DNA from: Atrina japonica
Taxonomy: Eukaryota; Mollusca; Bivalvia; Pterioida; Pinnidae
DNA length: 64,000 nucleotides
Direction of reading: 5' to 3'
Assembly (NCBI GenBank): GCA_030159075.1
Contig: BROG01000639.1
Coordinates: 124,001-188,000, forward strand
The position numbers were made by a program, and so were the translations under genes. Shown piece after piece: positions 10,615 through 22,790 of the stretch. The notes below the pieces were generated by a model. The model was not told the origin of the DNA and searched no databases. It was given only the letters and a program-made list of their open reading frames with translations. Every line of letters begins with the position of its first letter. Positions within the stretch are counted from its first letter, which is position 1.

Positions 10615-10710
10615 AAATCTCGCCCCTGAAAATTTGGCATGACCGGGGATGGAACCCAGGACCTTCATGTTGAGGATCTGACACTCTACCGACTGACTTT
10701 GTCCAGTCAG
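10615..10710 (-). repeat. tRNA-derived SINE head or tRNA pseudogene
   Basis: On the minus strand, CAGTCGGTAGAGTGTCAGA resembles a Pol III A box region and GGGTTCCATCCCCGGTC a B box, about 40 bases apart as in tRNA. The arms do not form a clean cloverleaf, and a body continues beyond, so a SINE head is more likely than a functional tRNA. Confidence 0.45.
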
Positions 10711-10910
10711 TTAGTGGGCGCTTCGCGATGTACGTGCGACAAACCCCATCACAAGCAGGATAATTATAATACTTTTTACACGCACGATCAATACAGGCGC
10801 AACAAAAATCAATATTAACCTTTGTACTGATGCGGGTGTTGAAAGTAGATACTGATGTATGTAAACGGTTCAGGTATATAAATTAATTTCTAGAGGTCCG
10901 TGGTTTTTTT

Positions 10911-12585
<1,675 letters not shown>

Positions 12586-12589
12586 TTTT

Positions 12590-13110
12590 CTGATCTTAAT
12601 ATAAAATATATTATGAGGAATTTCGTTAATACATTACAAATAAATTAGACAAGAGTACAGTTGGTACACAGTATTCAGTTTGTTGTACACTAGTAAAGAC
12701 TCGGGTCTTAAACGGTCAAGAATTGAAATTCAAATTTATAACTTTGCTTGTGTTTGTATTTGTTGAATCAATATAGGATAACCGATCATGGAATGGAACT
12801 CTATCTCCTACCCTGAGGATTCATGGCGGAAATGACTAGTTGATAATGCTTTAAAATTCCTGTGAATGACACGTGATTTCAACTCAGTGTATTACAGAAT
12901 ACCACTTCTGTCCAATATTCGTTATGTTGATATAGTATTGTTTTATGGATGTCAAAGTTGTCAACGCTCTTGTTGGTATTAGCAAAATGTATGATCATAA
13001 TTAATTTATATAAAATATAACATTATCTCCCTGGGGTGTATTCTTGTGATCAACTAGTCATTATTTATGTATATAATCATCTATTTCCTTCAATAAAATT
13101 CTTCTAAATT
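12590..13110. repeat. Dispersed repeat, copies at 17970-18430 and in part 21170-21290
   Basis: 12600-12835 matches 17975-18240 through AAGAGTACAGTTGGTACACA, AGTAAAGACTCGGG, GGTCAAGAATTGAAATTC and GGATAACCGATCATGGAATG. 12985-13110 matches 21175-21290 through ATAACATTATCTC and TCTTGTGRTCAAYTAG. All three are in the same orientation. The repeat is non-coding and its class is unknown. Confidence 0.8.
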
Positions 13111-14140
13111 ATTAAAATCAATTAAGGGGAAGAAGGAAACCTGGTCACGTGACCAGAATGTCACTATAGTTATATAAACAGGAACTGATGTTAGCAATCT
13201 AAACAAAGATGACAGACGACACAAATTTGTCCACAAAAGATATATATTGAATGGTAAATTCACATCAAGAAGTAAATTAAGTTTTTCATTGTGAAAAATT
13301 AATTTAATAGCCATGTGTTTTGTGTCAGCTTCACATTGTCTGGTATCTTTTGTCTATCTGTCTGTTTCTCTGGGTACACTCTTATTTTGACATAAATATC
13401 ATTTATTTACTTTCTTATTATATATGATACTTTCGTGAATCTTTTAGGAAAGGTTCATTGTGATGAGGTGCATCGCCCAGTCAAGGTCAAGGTTATGTTC
13501 AAGGTCACACTCAAGGTCAAATGGTGGTACAGTCTTCTCTTAAAGAATATTTTGTTAAAAACACTCTATTTTGGCATACTTCAAGTTGCTTTTTCTTCGC
13601 TATATACCCACGACTTGTTTTATTGACTCTAAATAATTGTTAACCAATCTGAATTTATAATTTACAGAAAAAAAAGTTTGATGACTTAAATTTTACAGTG
13701 ACCGAATTGAAGATGTAAGTGTTATAAAAATTTGTTATTTTGGGACTCGCAGTTTTCAATCTTTCGTCTTCTTTATCCACCAGAACTACTAAAAGCGTAT
13801 ACCATGGCGTTTGATAAAATTTTACCAACCTAGCTAGAAAAATATGAGTTTTGTAAATAAATGTTTTTTTAATAAATAATGAATAGGATAGTTGATGAAA
13901 AGAAACATAATTCTGGAAAGGGTTGACACGCGATATTGTTTCATTTTGTTAACGTCGATATTGTATATATGAAAACACAGTATTATTTATACACGTTCGT
14001 ATTTCTTTCTCTTTACGCCACGACAAATAATACTCATTTGAGGACATCTAAGTGCAATACATCGTGATATTGGAAGGCAAGTAAGGTGGAGGTTGTTTTT
14101 CTATTTCACAATAAAACAGCTAAACTATTCTTACATTCAA
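13111..14140. other. No recognisable feature
   Basis: Includes a short CAAGGTCAAGGTTATGTTCA-type run near 13480 of the kind common in mollusc repeats. Otherwise featureless. Confidence 0.4.
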
Positions 14141-14144
14141 TTAC

Positions 14145-14920
14145 TTAGAAATATCAAGCCATAAGATTCTATTGATTTTAAAAATTGTTGACCAAAAGTT
14201 ACAATCTAACTCAGCTTTAACCAAAACGTAATTTTTTTTAAAAAATTAAATAAAACGTAAACATTTTTTTTTTTAAATATGTATATTCAAAATAGTAAAA
14301 TAAATGCTTAGCTTGCTTACTCAGTCAATTTCATGATTTCAGGACCCAGATGTTAGCCTATGCCTCTCATAACTAAAGCAGGAATTAGGTGGTGCTGGAT
14401 AATGAATTAGCTAGTGAAGCTAATAAATATCAACTATTTTGAATATACATCGGTTTATAAATCTTCTGATTTGACAAGCTCATTCATATAAAAAACAATC
14501 GGTCAATTTTCTGCTTTTCGCATAACATTTGAAAAATATACTAAGTACAGGACTCTAACTATTTTTACATTTCTGAAATTTTCTTCAAATCAACATTGCT
14601 TTTCATAATCAATTCTACGTTAATGTCATACTTATAGTAATATTTCCAGTTGCAGCATACATTATCTAGGTTTTTATCGCCAAATCCTGAAATGTTGAGT
14701 GTGCTTAAGTATTGAATAGATTTAGTGAATTTTGGGTCTGATATTTAGTTCCATACTGCTGAGACCACGGGTACTGAGGGTTATGATGCGTCTGTCAGTC
14801 TGTCTGCCTAAATAATTTTATAGTTATGGAAGTTTTGGTTAAAGTTTGTGGTAGAATGTAAGTTTTGGTCAAACTATTTTAAAATCAATAGAATCTTATT
14901 GTTAGATATTTTAATTAATT
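14145..14920. repeat. About 775-bp unit bounded by 75-bp inverted repeats
   Basis: The left arm (14148-14232: TAAGATTCTATTGATTTTAA, GACCAAAA, TTTAACCAAAAC) is the imperfect reverse complement of the right arm (14822-14915), at roughly 80% identity by eye. The interior is non-coding. It is probably a MITE-like element, but no TSD is evident. Confidence 0.6.
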
Positions 14921-15661
14921 GAAAGTAAGAGTAAGATTAGTGAATCTATTTTAAATTGAAACAGAAAATCAATTTCTACCTAATTTGACTTCCGATTACA
15001 TTAGACTTCGTACTGATTTGTCCTTTAACGTCGTGGGGTCTAGAGAAGAAAGTATAGAGAGTTTGCTTTGTTACAGATATAAATAATACTTTAAAATGAT
15101 AATCATCATATGGCATTCTATTCTCAGTTTTTAAACATAGGGATTCAATTTTCATGTATTTATTCATGTTTTATCTTACTGAAATTCAACACCGGCTATA
15201 TGACAAAGTTTTCGTTCTATAATATTAGGATATTACTTTGGTTTTTTTATATCTACATAGCAGATAGTTCTTCGAATGCGAATTCAATTCTTTTGTAGAT
15301 CATAAGATTATATTAAGAAGCGTTTGTTTCATATTTACTGACAAATATTAGAATTGCTTCAAGGTAATTTATAGAAAAAAACAGATATTATGATTTTATA
15401 AATATAATTTTTTCGTACATACTTTTATATGACCCATATAACCAATAATTAAAAAACCGCAATGTCGAAAACTACACAGGTATTCGAGATATGGCTAAGG
15501 TACCTTTAATTGGCTAAAAATACCCATGCCCCGATTGACCGCCTTCGGTACCGATCGGCAAATCTCGGAGCGCTTGGAATGTGACGTAAGTGTTGTGGTG
15601 TCCGCTATTCTTAAGTATGTGAAATGCGTGATTGCTTAAAGATTAGCCTTTAAATGCAATG

Positions 15662-15824
15662 GCGTCGGAACCGGGGAGGGGGGGGGGCTTAGCCCCCCCA
15701 CTTTTTTTTGCAAAGATAGACATAGGTGTTGAAAATTAGGGCTTAGCCCCCAGACGTTTATGGCGTGTGTATGTGTTTTAAGTTGGTTTAGCCCCCCCCC
15801 CCACTTTCAATTTGAGTCCGACGC
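15662..15824. mobile_element. Small GC-rich element with GCGTCGGA/TCCGACGC ends
   Basis: GCGTCGGA at 15662-15669 and TCCGACGC at 15817-15824 are perfect inverted ends. Inside are runs of G and C with the phrase GCTTAGCCCCC repeated three times in variant form (15688, 15742, 15788). Its composition is sharply different from the AT-rich surroundings. AATG or a variant occurs on both outer sides, too short to be a safe TSD. Confidence 0.55.
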
Positions 15825-16224
15825 TAATGAAATGTAAGAAAAATTGATGAAAGAAAGGTGTTTATTCTTTCCAAAAATTTTCAAGTTTCTTATGTTTGAT
15901 AAGTGACAAAAGATAAACGTATTTTTATATTGTCCTCAAAACACTGTAGGCACATAGAGAATTTCATAAGTTTGCCATGATTTATTTTGCCACTTATTAT
16001 TTGTCATGATATCCTTTCCAGACTTAAATGGAAACTTTTAAGGGCCGTCTCCTACCTGTACATGTAACTCAGTTTCACAGCTAATAACCTGTCAATCACC
16101 GTATCAATTCAATTAGCTTTAGTACGTATACTCTGTTGGACGCCTGTCTGTTCAGTCAAGTGAGAAAATACAGCACTCGTGAATGTCCATTTCATCTACT
16201 ATTTTGGTGTTTTGATAATGATTT

Positions 16225-16868
16225 TAGCAGCGATATATAAACTAAAATGTTAAGGTTTTTATATCTTATTCTTTTGATATCAGTTTACATATATTCATAT
16301 TCTTTAATAAAATGTATAATTTCAAAATATAATCATTTTATGCGGTCTCTTTTATCATCTGTGAACACAGGGGATTAGTGTTACTCGTATCAAAACCCAT
16401 GGTAAATATACACGTTGGATGTACAATTTAAAACCAGGGACCGGTAAAATTAAATGATAAAAAATTGTCAAATTTTGCTTCAGAAATAAGACTAAAATGA
16501 GATATTAATTCGAGAAAAAAGTTTCAAATAGCAAAGTTTTGAAGAAAATTGTGATGTAAATGGCACATTTCGCCAGTATTGCAGGGACCGGACTTGAAAA
16601 AAAGAAAATTAATTTTAAAAATATTTTCTCGATATCGATTTTAATAAATAAAATTAATATTTCTGAATTTCATGTATAATTTCGAGTCATTATTATTTTA
16701 CGCGGTCTGTTTTATCATCGACATAGGTTACGTTCTTGTATAATGACTTGAGTTTTAATCGTTTCAAAAGCCGTGGTAAACACGTGTGTTGGATATACTT
16801 TGTAATAGTTCGTAAAACCAGTGATGCTTCAGGTAAAACCAAAATAAATAAATAAATAAATAAACAAA

Positions 16869-16899
<31 letters not shown>

Positions 16900-17578
16900 A
16901 ATAAAAAATCATGAAGATTTTTTTCAGAAATGAGACTTAAGTTAAGTAGATCTTAATACAAAAACTGTATACAAAATATAATTTTATAGACAATAGACAG
17001 AGTTTGTAATGTAGAAAAGTGAACATAACATACCACTTGTATCAGCGATTATATATCGCTTCTTGTCTTAAATCAATGTTTCTATTTTTTAAAATGAATT
17101 CAATTTCATAAAGTAATGCGTAAGGTAGTATCAAATGGTATCGAAACTGATAATCAAAGAAATATACCATACATTTGTTATGTAAACATTAAAGTTAACT
17201 TCATTTGGATATCTAAGACTAATATTTTTACTTTATTGTTGTTATTGTTTTATTATAGATCTATGTCTTATGTTTCATCGGGGAAATTTTAAGTCCTGGA
17301 TGACAATCTCCTGTCGAGATATTATATTTCTCCTTCTTAGGGCTATAATATATACGTATGTCCACACACAAAAATATACATACACAGACAACATATCAAT
17401 GGGATTATATTTTACTACCCGCAGCACCAGGGTTTACTTCAAAGAACACACAGCGGTGGTCGAAAGACCCCGACTGAGACGTCCTGTAGATCTTCTCACA
17501 AATAACTTAATAAATCCCATAGAAAATAGCGGTAGTCTGTAGATTCAGAGATATATGTTAGGCTTTATATATCGCTAA
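16225..17578. repeat. Candidate element with AGCGATATATAAA inverted ends
   Basis: AGCGATATATAAA near 16229 and TTTATATATCGCT near 17557 face each other. The interior contains a direct duplication (16310-16440 against 16680-16810, sharing ATGCGGTCTSTTTTATCATC-type text and CCGTGGTAAA) and a (TAAA)n tract. It has no coding capacity. The same terminal motif forms the palindrome at 61346-61383. Confidence 0.4.
16843..16905. repeat. (TAAA)n microsatellite
   Basis: About 15 AAAT/TAAA tetranucleotides with one AAAC interruption. Confidence 0.95.
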
Positions 17579-17965
17579 TAACTCTAAAATAAAAATAATA
17601 ACTGGGTAGAAAATAAATAAATCAGCTATTAAGAATGATATTCTAGAAAGAAAGAACAAAAAGACAGTAAATCTAGGCCTTTAATCTTACAATATTAAGC
17701 CTTGCACCAGACTAGCTATACAAAGTTTATACAGTTTTTATCTTAATCCTGCTGACCACCACATGTACGTCACTTCCTGTTTAGCAGACCTAGCGGAGTA
17801 TTTGTTAAAGGGAAACTCCTCTTTTTAACCTAACATTTTGTTACCTTTTTCCACCTGGTATGCGTAAACGGAAAGGTAAAAAAAAATTCTTTGTACATAA
17901 TACTTAGGTTTTATGTATATCTAACCAAAAATGTAATAAAATCAACATCGAATTTTCGTGTCCGT
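17579..17965. other. No recognisable feature
   Basis: AT-rich sequence with no repeat match or motif found. Confidence 0.4.
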
Positions 17966-17969
17966 TGAC

Positions 17970-18430
17970 CTTTAATATAAAATCTATTAATATGTGGAAT
18001 TTCGATAATTCGTTACAAATAAATTGGATAAGAGTACAGTTGGTACACAGTAAACAGTGACTTTGTTGTATACTAGTAAAGACTCGGGACTTAAAAGGTC
18101 AAGAATTGAAATTCCATTTTATAGCATTGCTTGCCTTTGCTATCAGACTGAATTCCTTGTTCAATAGTCATTGTTGAATCATTATAGGATAACCGATCAT
18201 GGAATGGAACTCTTATCTTCAACCCTGCAGATTAACGGCAGAAGGTACCATTTGGTCCTATCCCGTTTGGGATTCGCAATTGTTTTTCATGTTGAGACCA
18301 TTTGCACATCCAATTCGTCCTGTTCTAATGGACTTGAGTTTTGGTTATCGATTGGTACTTCTTCATTATTTTACATTTCTTATGACACGTGACCTTTAAA
18401 TACTACAGAGTACAATTTCTCTCCAGAATT
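17970..18430. repeat. Dispersed repeat, second copy of 12590-12900
   Basis: Same family and orientation as 12590-12900. It carries an extra stretch of about 40 bases near 18130-18170. The two overlapping ORFs at 18171-18399 fall wholly in this repeat and show no protein features. Confidence 0.8.
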
Positions 18431-18555
18431 GGTAATTTTTATATAATATTTACTTATTAACGAGCGACAACTCGGACACTATTCTCCTTCCCAAAATCCA
18501 CACTATGAGAGCAATGTACCCATCTAAACATTAATAGGATCTAAACATTAATAGG

Positions 18556-18834
18556 TTGTTGGTTGGTTGTATTGTTGTTGAACGTTCCAGTCTAGAATCT
18601 TTCGCCCATATGGAGACCTCACCAAATGCCAGTGAAGGGCTTCATATTTTGGCCTATGCTCGGCACTAACGGCCATTAAGCAGTGAGGGTTCTTTAACGT
18701 GCCGACACTTACTGTGACACGGGACATCGGTTTTTACTGTCTCAATCCGAAGGACAGGAAACCAAACTGCCGCCGGCTGGACTCGAACTCACGATCAAGG
18801 GTCGAGCGCGCTACCGAATGAGCCAGGCCGTCTC
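18556..18834 (-). mobile_element. Full-length tRNA-derived SINE, 10-bp TSD
   Basis: On the minus strand the order is: a tRNA-like head with TGGCTCATTCGGTAGCGCGC (A box region) and GAGTTCGAGTCCAGC (B box); a central domain with CGTGTCACAGTAAGTGTCGG and TTAAAGAACCCTCACTGC; then a 3' part with CATTTGGTGAGGTCTCCATA and a tail of CAA/CCAACC repeats. CATTAATAGG flanks both ends (18546-18555 and 18835-18844). The conserved core points to a mollusc-wide SINE superfamily of the MetaSINE or V-SINE/RUDI kind, but I did not verify the name. Other copies: 7081-7212, 37994-38181, 49935-50210. Confidence 0.88.
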
Positions 18835-18844
18835 CATTAATAGG

Positions 18845-18925
18845 AATTCGAAATGCCACCGACTGGACTCGAACTCACGAGCTCACGATCAAGAGTCGGG
18901 CGCTACCGATTAGCCAGGCCGTCCC
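18845..18925 (-). mobile_element. Second, truncated SINE head beside the full copy
   Basis: A second tRNA-like head (GACTGGACTCGAACTCACGA, then GGCGCTACCGATTAGCCAGG on the plus strand) lies directly after the full SINE. It is followed by CATTAATAG at 18926-18934, a further copy of the same target sequence. Confidence 0.7.
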
Positions 18926-18934
18926 CATTAATAG

Positions 18935-19655
18935 CTTACCCGGTATTATTAATAGGTCATGAATTGGTTTAGCGCATCACATGACATTTCAATCAATGCA
19001 ATACATTTAAACATTGGCTATTCTTTTCTTTCCGTTTATTGAACCATAGCATTAACTTTGGCTAAATAATAGCCATTCCTTATAAATAAATCTTAGATAC
19101 CGACTCTAATTTGATTTCAACGAAATTTGATTAGAACGCAGAAATTAGCACGTCACAGGAACAGTAGTAAATACAGCGCACGAATAAATATAACGTTGGA
19201 TAGGAGTTTATATGTGGTTGCCATTGAACGCTGAAATCACTAGCCTAACGAACACGAGTCAGCTCTAGACAAAAGCATGTTGATACAGTTTAATTCGTTG
19301 GATTGGTGAATTTTATTTTATTTCTAATAATACTTGAGTGTATGTATACCCCTCCCTCCAAAAATGTTGGAAGTCACATTGTGATGGTACAACGTTCCAC
19401 TCAATAGAAACGTAGTTCCCTTCATGTCGGCGTGTGAATAGCAAAATTAGATTTAGTGGAAAATAAAAACAAAAATTTGACCACTCGGAATCAAGTTTAG
19501 ATAAAATTTCTTTGTTTCAGGGTAGCTGTATTCATAAAAATCCTCTGAAACTACGTCTCTAAATGGAAATCCATTCATTAAAAATAATTGATGACATTAA
19601 TTCGATTCATCCAATTAAGGATTGTTTATCATTTTTTTGGAATGCAAGTATATAA
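18935..19655. other. No recognisable feature
   Basis: AT-rich sequence; no repeats or ORFs supported. Confidence 0.4.
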
Positions 19656-19661
19656 AAAATT

Positions 19662-19785
19662 TCAGATACCAAAGTATAAACCAATAGAATGTCCAGGACA
19701 TAGATACAAATCCGGTAAAAATGGACAAACACGGACCTCTGGAAACCAAGAGGTGGGATCATGTTCCATGGAGGAGTAAGCATGG
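19662..19785 (-). mobile_element. 3' end of retroelement family 2 (fragment)
   Basis: On the minus strand this reads CTTACTCCTCCATGGAACAT, then CTCTTGGTTTCCAGAGGTCC and finally ACCGGATTTGTATCTATGTC through GGTATCTGAAATTTTTTATA. It matches the 3' part of the element at 22315-22790. Five other copies of the last 60 bases occur in the window. Confidence 0.8.
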
Positions 19786-19794
19786 ATTATGGAA

Positions 19795-20617
19795 GTACTG
19801 CACATTGATTTTTTTCCATAATCTATTGCATTTATACTCGATGCATTCAAAAACAATGAAAAACAATCCTTATATTTATATATATAACCATTTTCTGTGA
19901 ATCTGTAGTCAGCTGGTTACGAAATTCATTCTATGTAATTGACTTTGCGGTAGGAGTTTTTACATATGACGTAACAGCTAAACAGCTGTGTGAGACGAGA
20001 AGTAGTTACCCTTTTCTGTTCGGAAATACTAAATGGAATTAAGGTTTATTTTCTTATTTTCATATCATTTTGAAAGAAACTAGTGATATGGAAAATTTTT
20101 GAATAAGTGTCAGATTTGTTTTTTAAGTTATTTTAGAATATTCTTCTGCTTGGAAAGGTTAAATGTGTCAGAGGAGAATTGAAAATGCAAATGGCCGCGC
20201 CCATGAGTATGCTGTATAATGTATTTACAACGAATTTGCGTTTGAATTCTGATATATCATTAATGGGATATACTATAGAAAGTTTGAGTGTGACTTACAA
20301 GAAGTGAGACAGCTAATATTCATTCATGACAACTGAAAGTAGCCATTTTATCTGACATTTTTTACCAATCAGCTGGGAACCATGATGACTGATTGGTACG
20401 TAACCTACGTAAGTAGGCCTATTTCATATACCTGATTTCACAAGAAATTCCATAAGAAATAAACATGTAATATTCTATTCTTTATTGATTCGTTCATGTA
20501 TTCTTACGCTGAAAAGTAAAGCGGTTAATACTCGGGGCACGCGACTGCATTTACAGAATATACAATATATCGCTCTGTATACTTGCAAAGAAGGGAATTG
20601 CAGTCGGTATGTAAATA
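19795..20617 (+). repeat. Dispersed repeat block, uninterrupted copy
   Basis: This is the reverse-complement paralogue of 3548-7745, without the two large insertions. It therefore shows the pre-insertion state at both target sites: about 20325 for the LINE composite and about 20590 for the TIR element. It is non-coding. Confidence 0.85.
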
Positions 20618-21000
20618 TCACAGTTTATGACGTCAATTCCGTTCATCCAAAAGTATTTGATGACGTCAATAATATTTTATTCGTTATGCAGTGTTTAGTA
20701 TGAACACTTGCATCCCCTGTGGTATGAACGGTAAAAGAGGAATGCATTTTGAAATTGCGTATATAGTTAAATAGATGTGGGGTATCTTATAAATACAAAA
20801 CCACAAACGTTCCCATCCGTATCATCATCAGACTGGACGAGATCGTTGTATTTTCAACGAAAGATAACTCAGTAAAGCAAAAATTTCATAACCGATGTCC
20901 GGAATGACAGTGGCCGGGCACTATGACTTAGAGAATCGATACCTTTATCCAATGGAATTCCCAGGATTTATCATTTGATACAAATTAAATGCTTTATGAA
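20618..21000. other. No recognisable feature
   Basis: Contains two TGACGTCAAT motifs (near 20628 and 20661) that look like CRE/ATF sites, but nothing else supports a promoter. Confidence 0.35.
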
Positions 21001-21103
21001 TGTGTCCTTTACTAATTTTTAATAAATTAAAAATGAGTACACGACAATATTTATTGTTCTGAACTCATTTTGAATTTATTACAAATTAAAAATTAGTAAA
21101 GGA
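21001..21103. repeat. Hairpin with a perfect 21-bp outer stem
   Basis: TGTCCTTTACTAATTTTTAA and one further T (21001-21021) is the exact reverse complement of 21083-21103. The inner AAAATGAGT/ACTCATTTT and AATAAATT/AATTTATT segments continue the pairing imperfectly. It could be a foldback MITE. Confidence 0.85.
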
Positions 21104-21169
21104 CAAAAGTCCACACTTTGGTACCTGTAGTGTGTATGTTTTGTACAATCTATATGGGCACTGCGTGAT

Positions 21170-21290
21170 CATTGTTTATTCGTATTTGATATAACATTAT
21201 CTCGCCGAGTTCAGTTCTTGTGGTCAATTAGCCACTGTTACTTTAAAGTATATAATAGTCAAATACTACTAAATTACAAATGAATGTCAA
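21170..21290. repeat. Dispersed repeat, partial copy of 12985-13110
   Basis: Shares ATAACATTATCTC and the TTCTTGTGGTCAATTAG region with 12985-13110, in the same orientation. Confidence 0.65.
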
Positions 21291-21960
21291 TCAACAAGAC
21301 AAGGCCACAGGAAAATGTATTCTTTTTGGGCTGCAAAACTCAATTGCCTCTGGGGTTTGGGTCGATTAGAGTAATGAAGTCACATTCCAAGATATCTAAC
21401 TTGCATCTGGTTGGACTTTCAGATTGTAGCTACAAGAGTGGAGATCACTAGAATCCTAGGGTTTTCCCAGGACTGAACTTTCAGATTCTAACCACTAGGA
21501 TGGGAATTTCCGTTTCTAATCTACACACCCATGTTGGATTATTTTTCTCTACACAAATAAAGTCTGACATAATCACGCACTGTATCCTAGAAGATACAGA
21601 AACTCTAATCCACAAATTGCACTTTAACGTCATAGCGTGTGTTTGCTGCCTTTCCTTAGGGAAAGACAGAGTTATCTTTTCACGGGTAATAATTTTTTCC
21701 CTCTTGCTCTCTTGAGACCGATTTGTCCGTGAATTCAAATCTCAGGAAAATGTTATCCCTATAGCGTGTGATAAGCCCATTCTAGAAGTGCCGGAACTGC
21801 TTTCTTAACAGATTTTTGTCGTCTGTCTGTATACAAAGATAGGTGTAGTTGCTCATTTCAACATGAGAGAAAAACAGTCAAACACCAATCCTCATGCACA
21901 AAATTTTGTTTATCCATGACACGGTAAGCCTCTCATGGACAAAGTAATTTCTGTTTACTT
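21291..21960. other. No recognisable feature
   Basis: Overlapping ORFs on both strands at 21481-21738 show no protein features and are probably chance. Confidence 0.35.
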
Positions 21961-22314
21961 GCATTGAGATTTTGCCATCTCTCTCAAAGTGGTGATATAC
22001 ATGTAGATTGTGTGGTCTATTACAGGCAGGTGTGGGGAAAATTAATTCTACAATTAAAGTCACAAAAGGACAGCGGGTTTATTACATAGGTTGGTATTGA
22101 TTATTTCATAGATTATTGTATACATATTGTATTGCATATCGAAATACTAGGCGATATGTATTGATTATAGGTAATTATATACTGACAATATGTCACTGCT
22201 CTTATCACAAATTAAAGGAAAGTGAATCATGAAGCTGGCAGAAATATTTCTTTACGGAAAAAAGAAAATTTTGCAACTTAAAAAAGTTATCAACGGTAAA
22301 GTACATTTAAGTAG

Positions 22315-22567
22315 TAATATACCTCAGTCACCTGCATATGGAGTTTATATTTCACAAATGATCCGATATGCCAGGGCGTGCACAACGTGTGAAGATTTCA
22401 TATACAGAGGTAAACTACTCACTGACAAATTATTGACACAGGGATATCGAAAACCGCGTTTAATGTCAACGTTCCGCAAGTTTTACGGTCGGTATAATAG
22501 TCTTCTTTGCGACTACTCTGTTTCACTAAGTGAAATGTTGAGTTGCCTTTTCGTTGGCGTTTGTTGA
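22315..22567 (+). pseudogene. Retroelement family 2: C-terminal part of reverse transcriptase
   Basis: The frame open from 22229 enters homologous sequence at about 22315 and reads NIPQSPAYGVYISQMIRYAR, then LLTDKLLTQGYRKPRLMSTF and RKFYGRYNSLL. In mollusc RT proteins I recognise from family knowledge, this block follows the YIDD box and an FLDL/SYLDI strand. These RTs look related to Penelope-like ones, but the class is uncertain. Residues before NIPQSP do not match, so the element is truncated at its 5' side. The frame stops at 22565, and 3' sequence continues to about 22790. Confidence 0.72.
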
Positions 22568-22790
22568 GACGTCTGTACCAATTGTGACGAGGATACACTC
22601 CTCACGTGTTTCACTGGACTTGACTGTGGACTCACGGCGGGTGTGACCGGTCGACAGGGGATGCTTACTCCTCCATGGCACCTGATCCCACCTCTGGGTT
22701 TCCAGAGGTCCGTGTTAGTCCATTTTTTATCGGATTTGTATCTATGTCCTGGACATTCTATTGATTTACACTTTGGTATCTGAGGTTTAT
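22568..22790 (+). mobile_element. 3' end of retroelement family 2
   Basis: Contains CACTGGACTTGACTGTGGAC, GACAGGGGATGCTTACTCCT, CACCTGATCCCACCTCTGGG and the terminal 60-base motif (22725-22783) ending GGTATCTGAG. This text is familiar from bivalve genomes. Fragments of it recur at 19662-19785, 24157-24212, 25294-25375, 26583-26645 and 57368-57429. Confidence 0.75.

Noticed and set aside
20620..20670. Promoter with two CRE-like TGACGTCAAT sites
   Set aside because: No adjacent coding exon or core promoter element; two short motifs are not enough.
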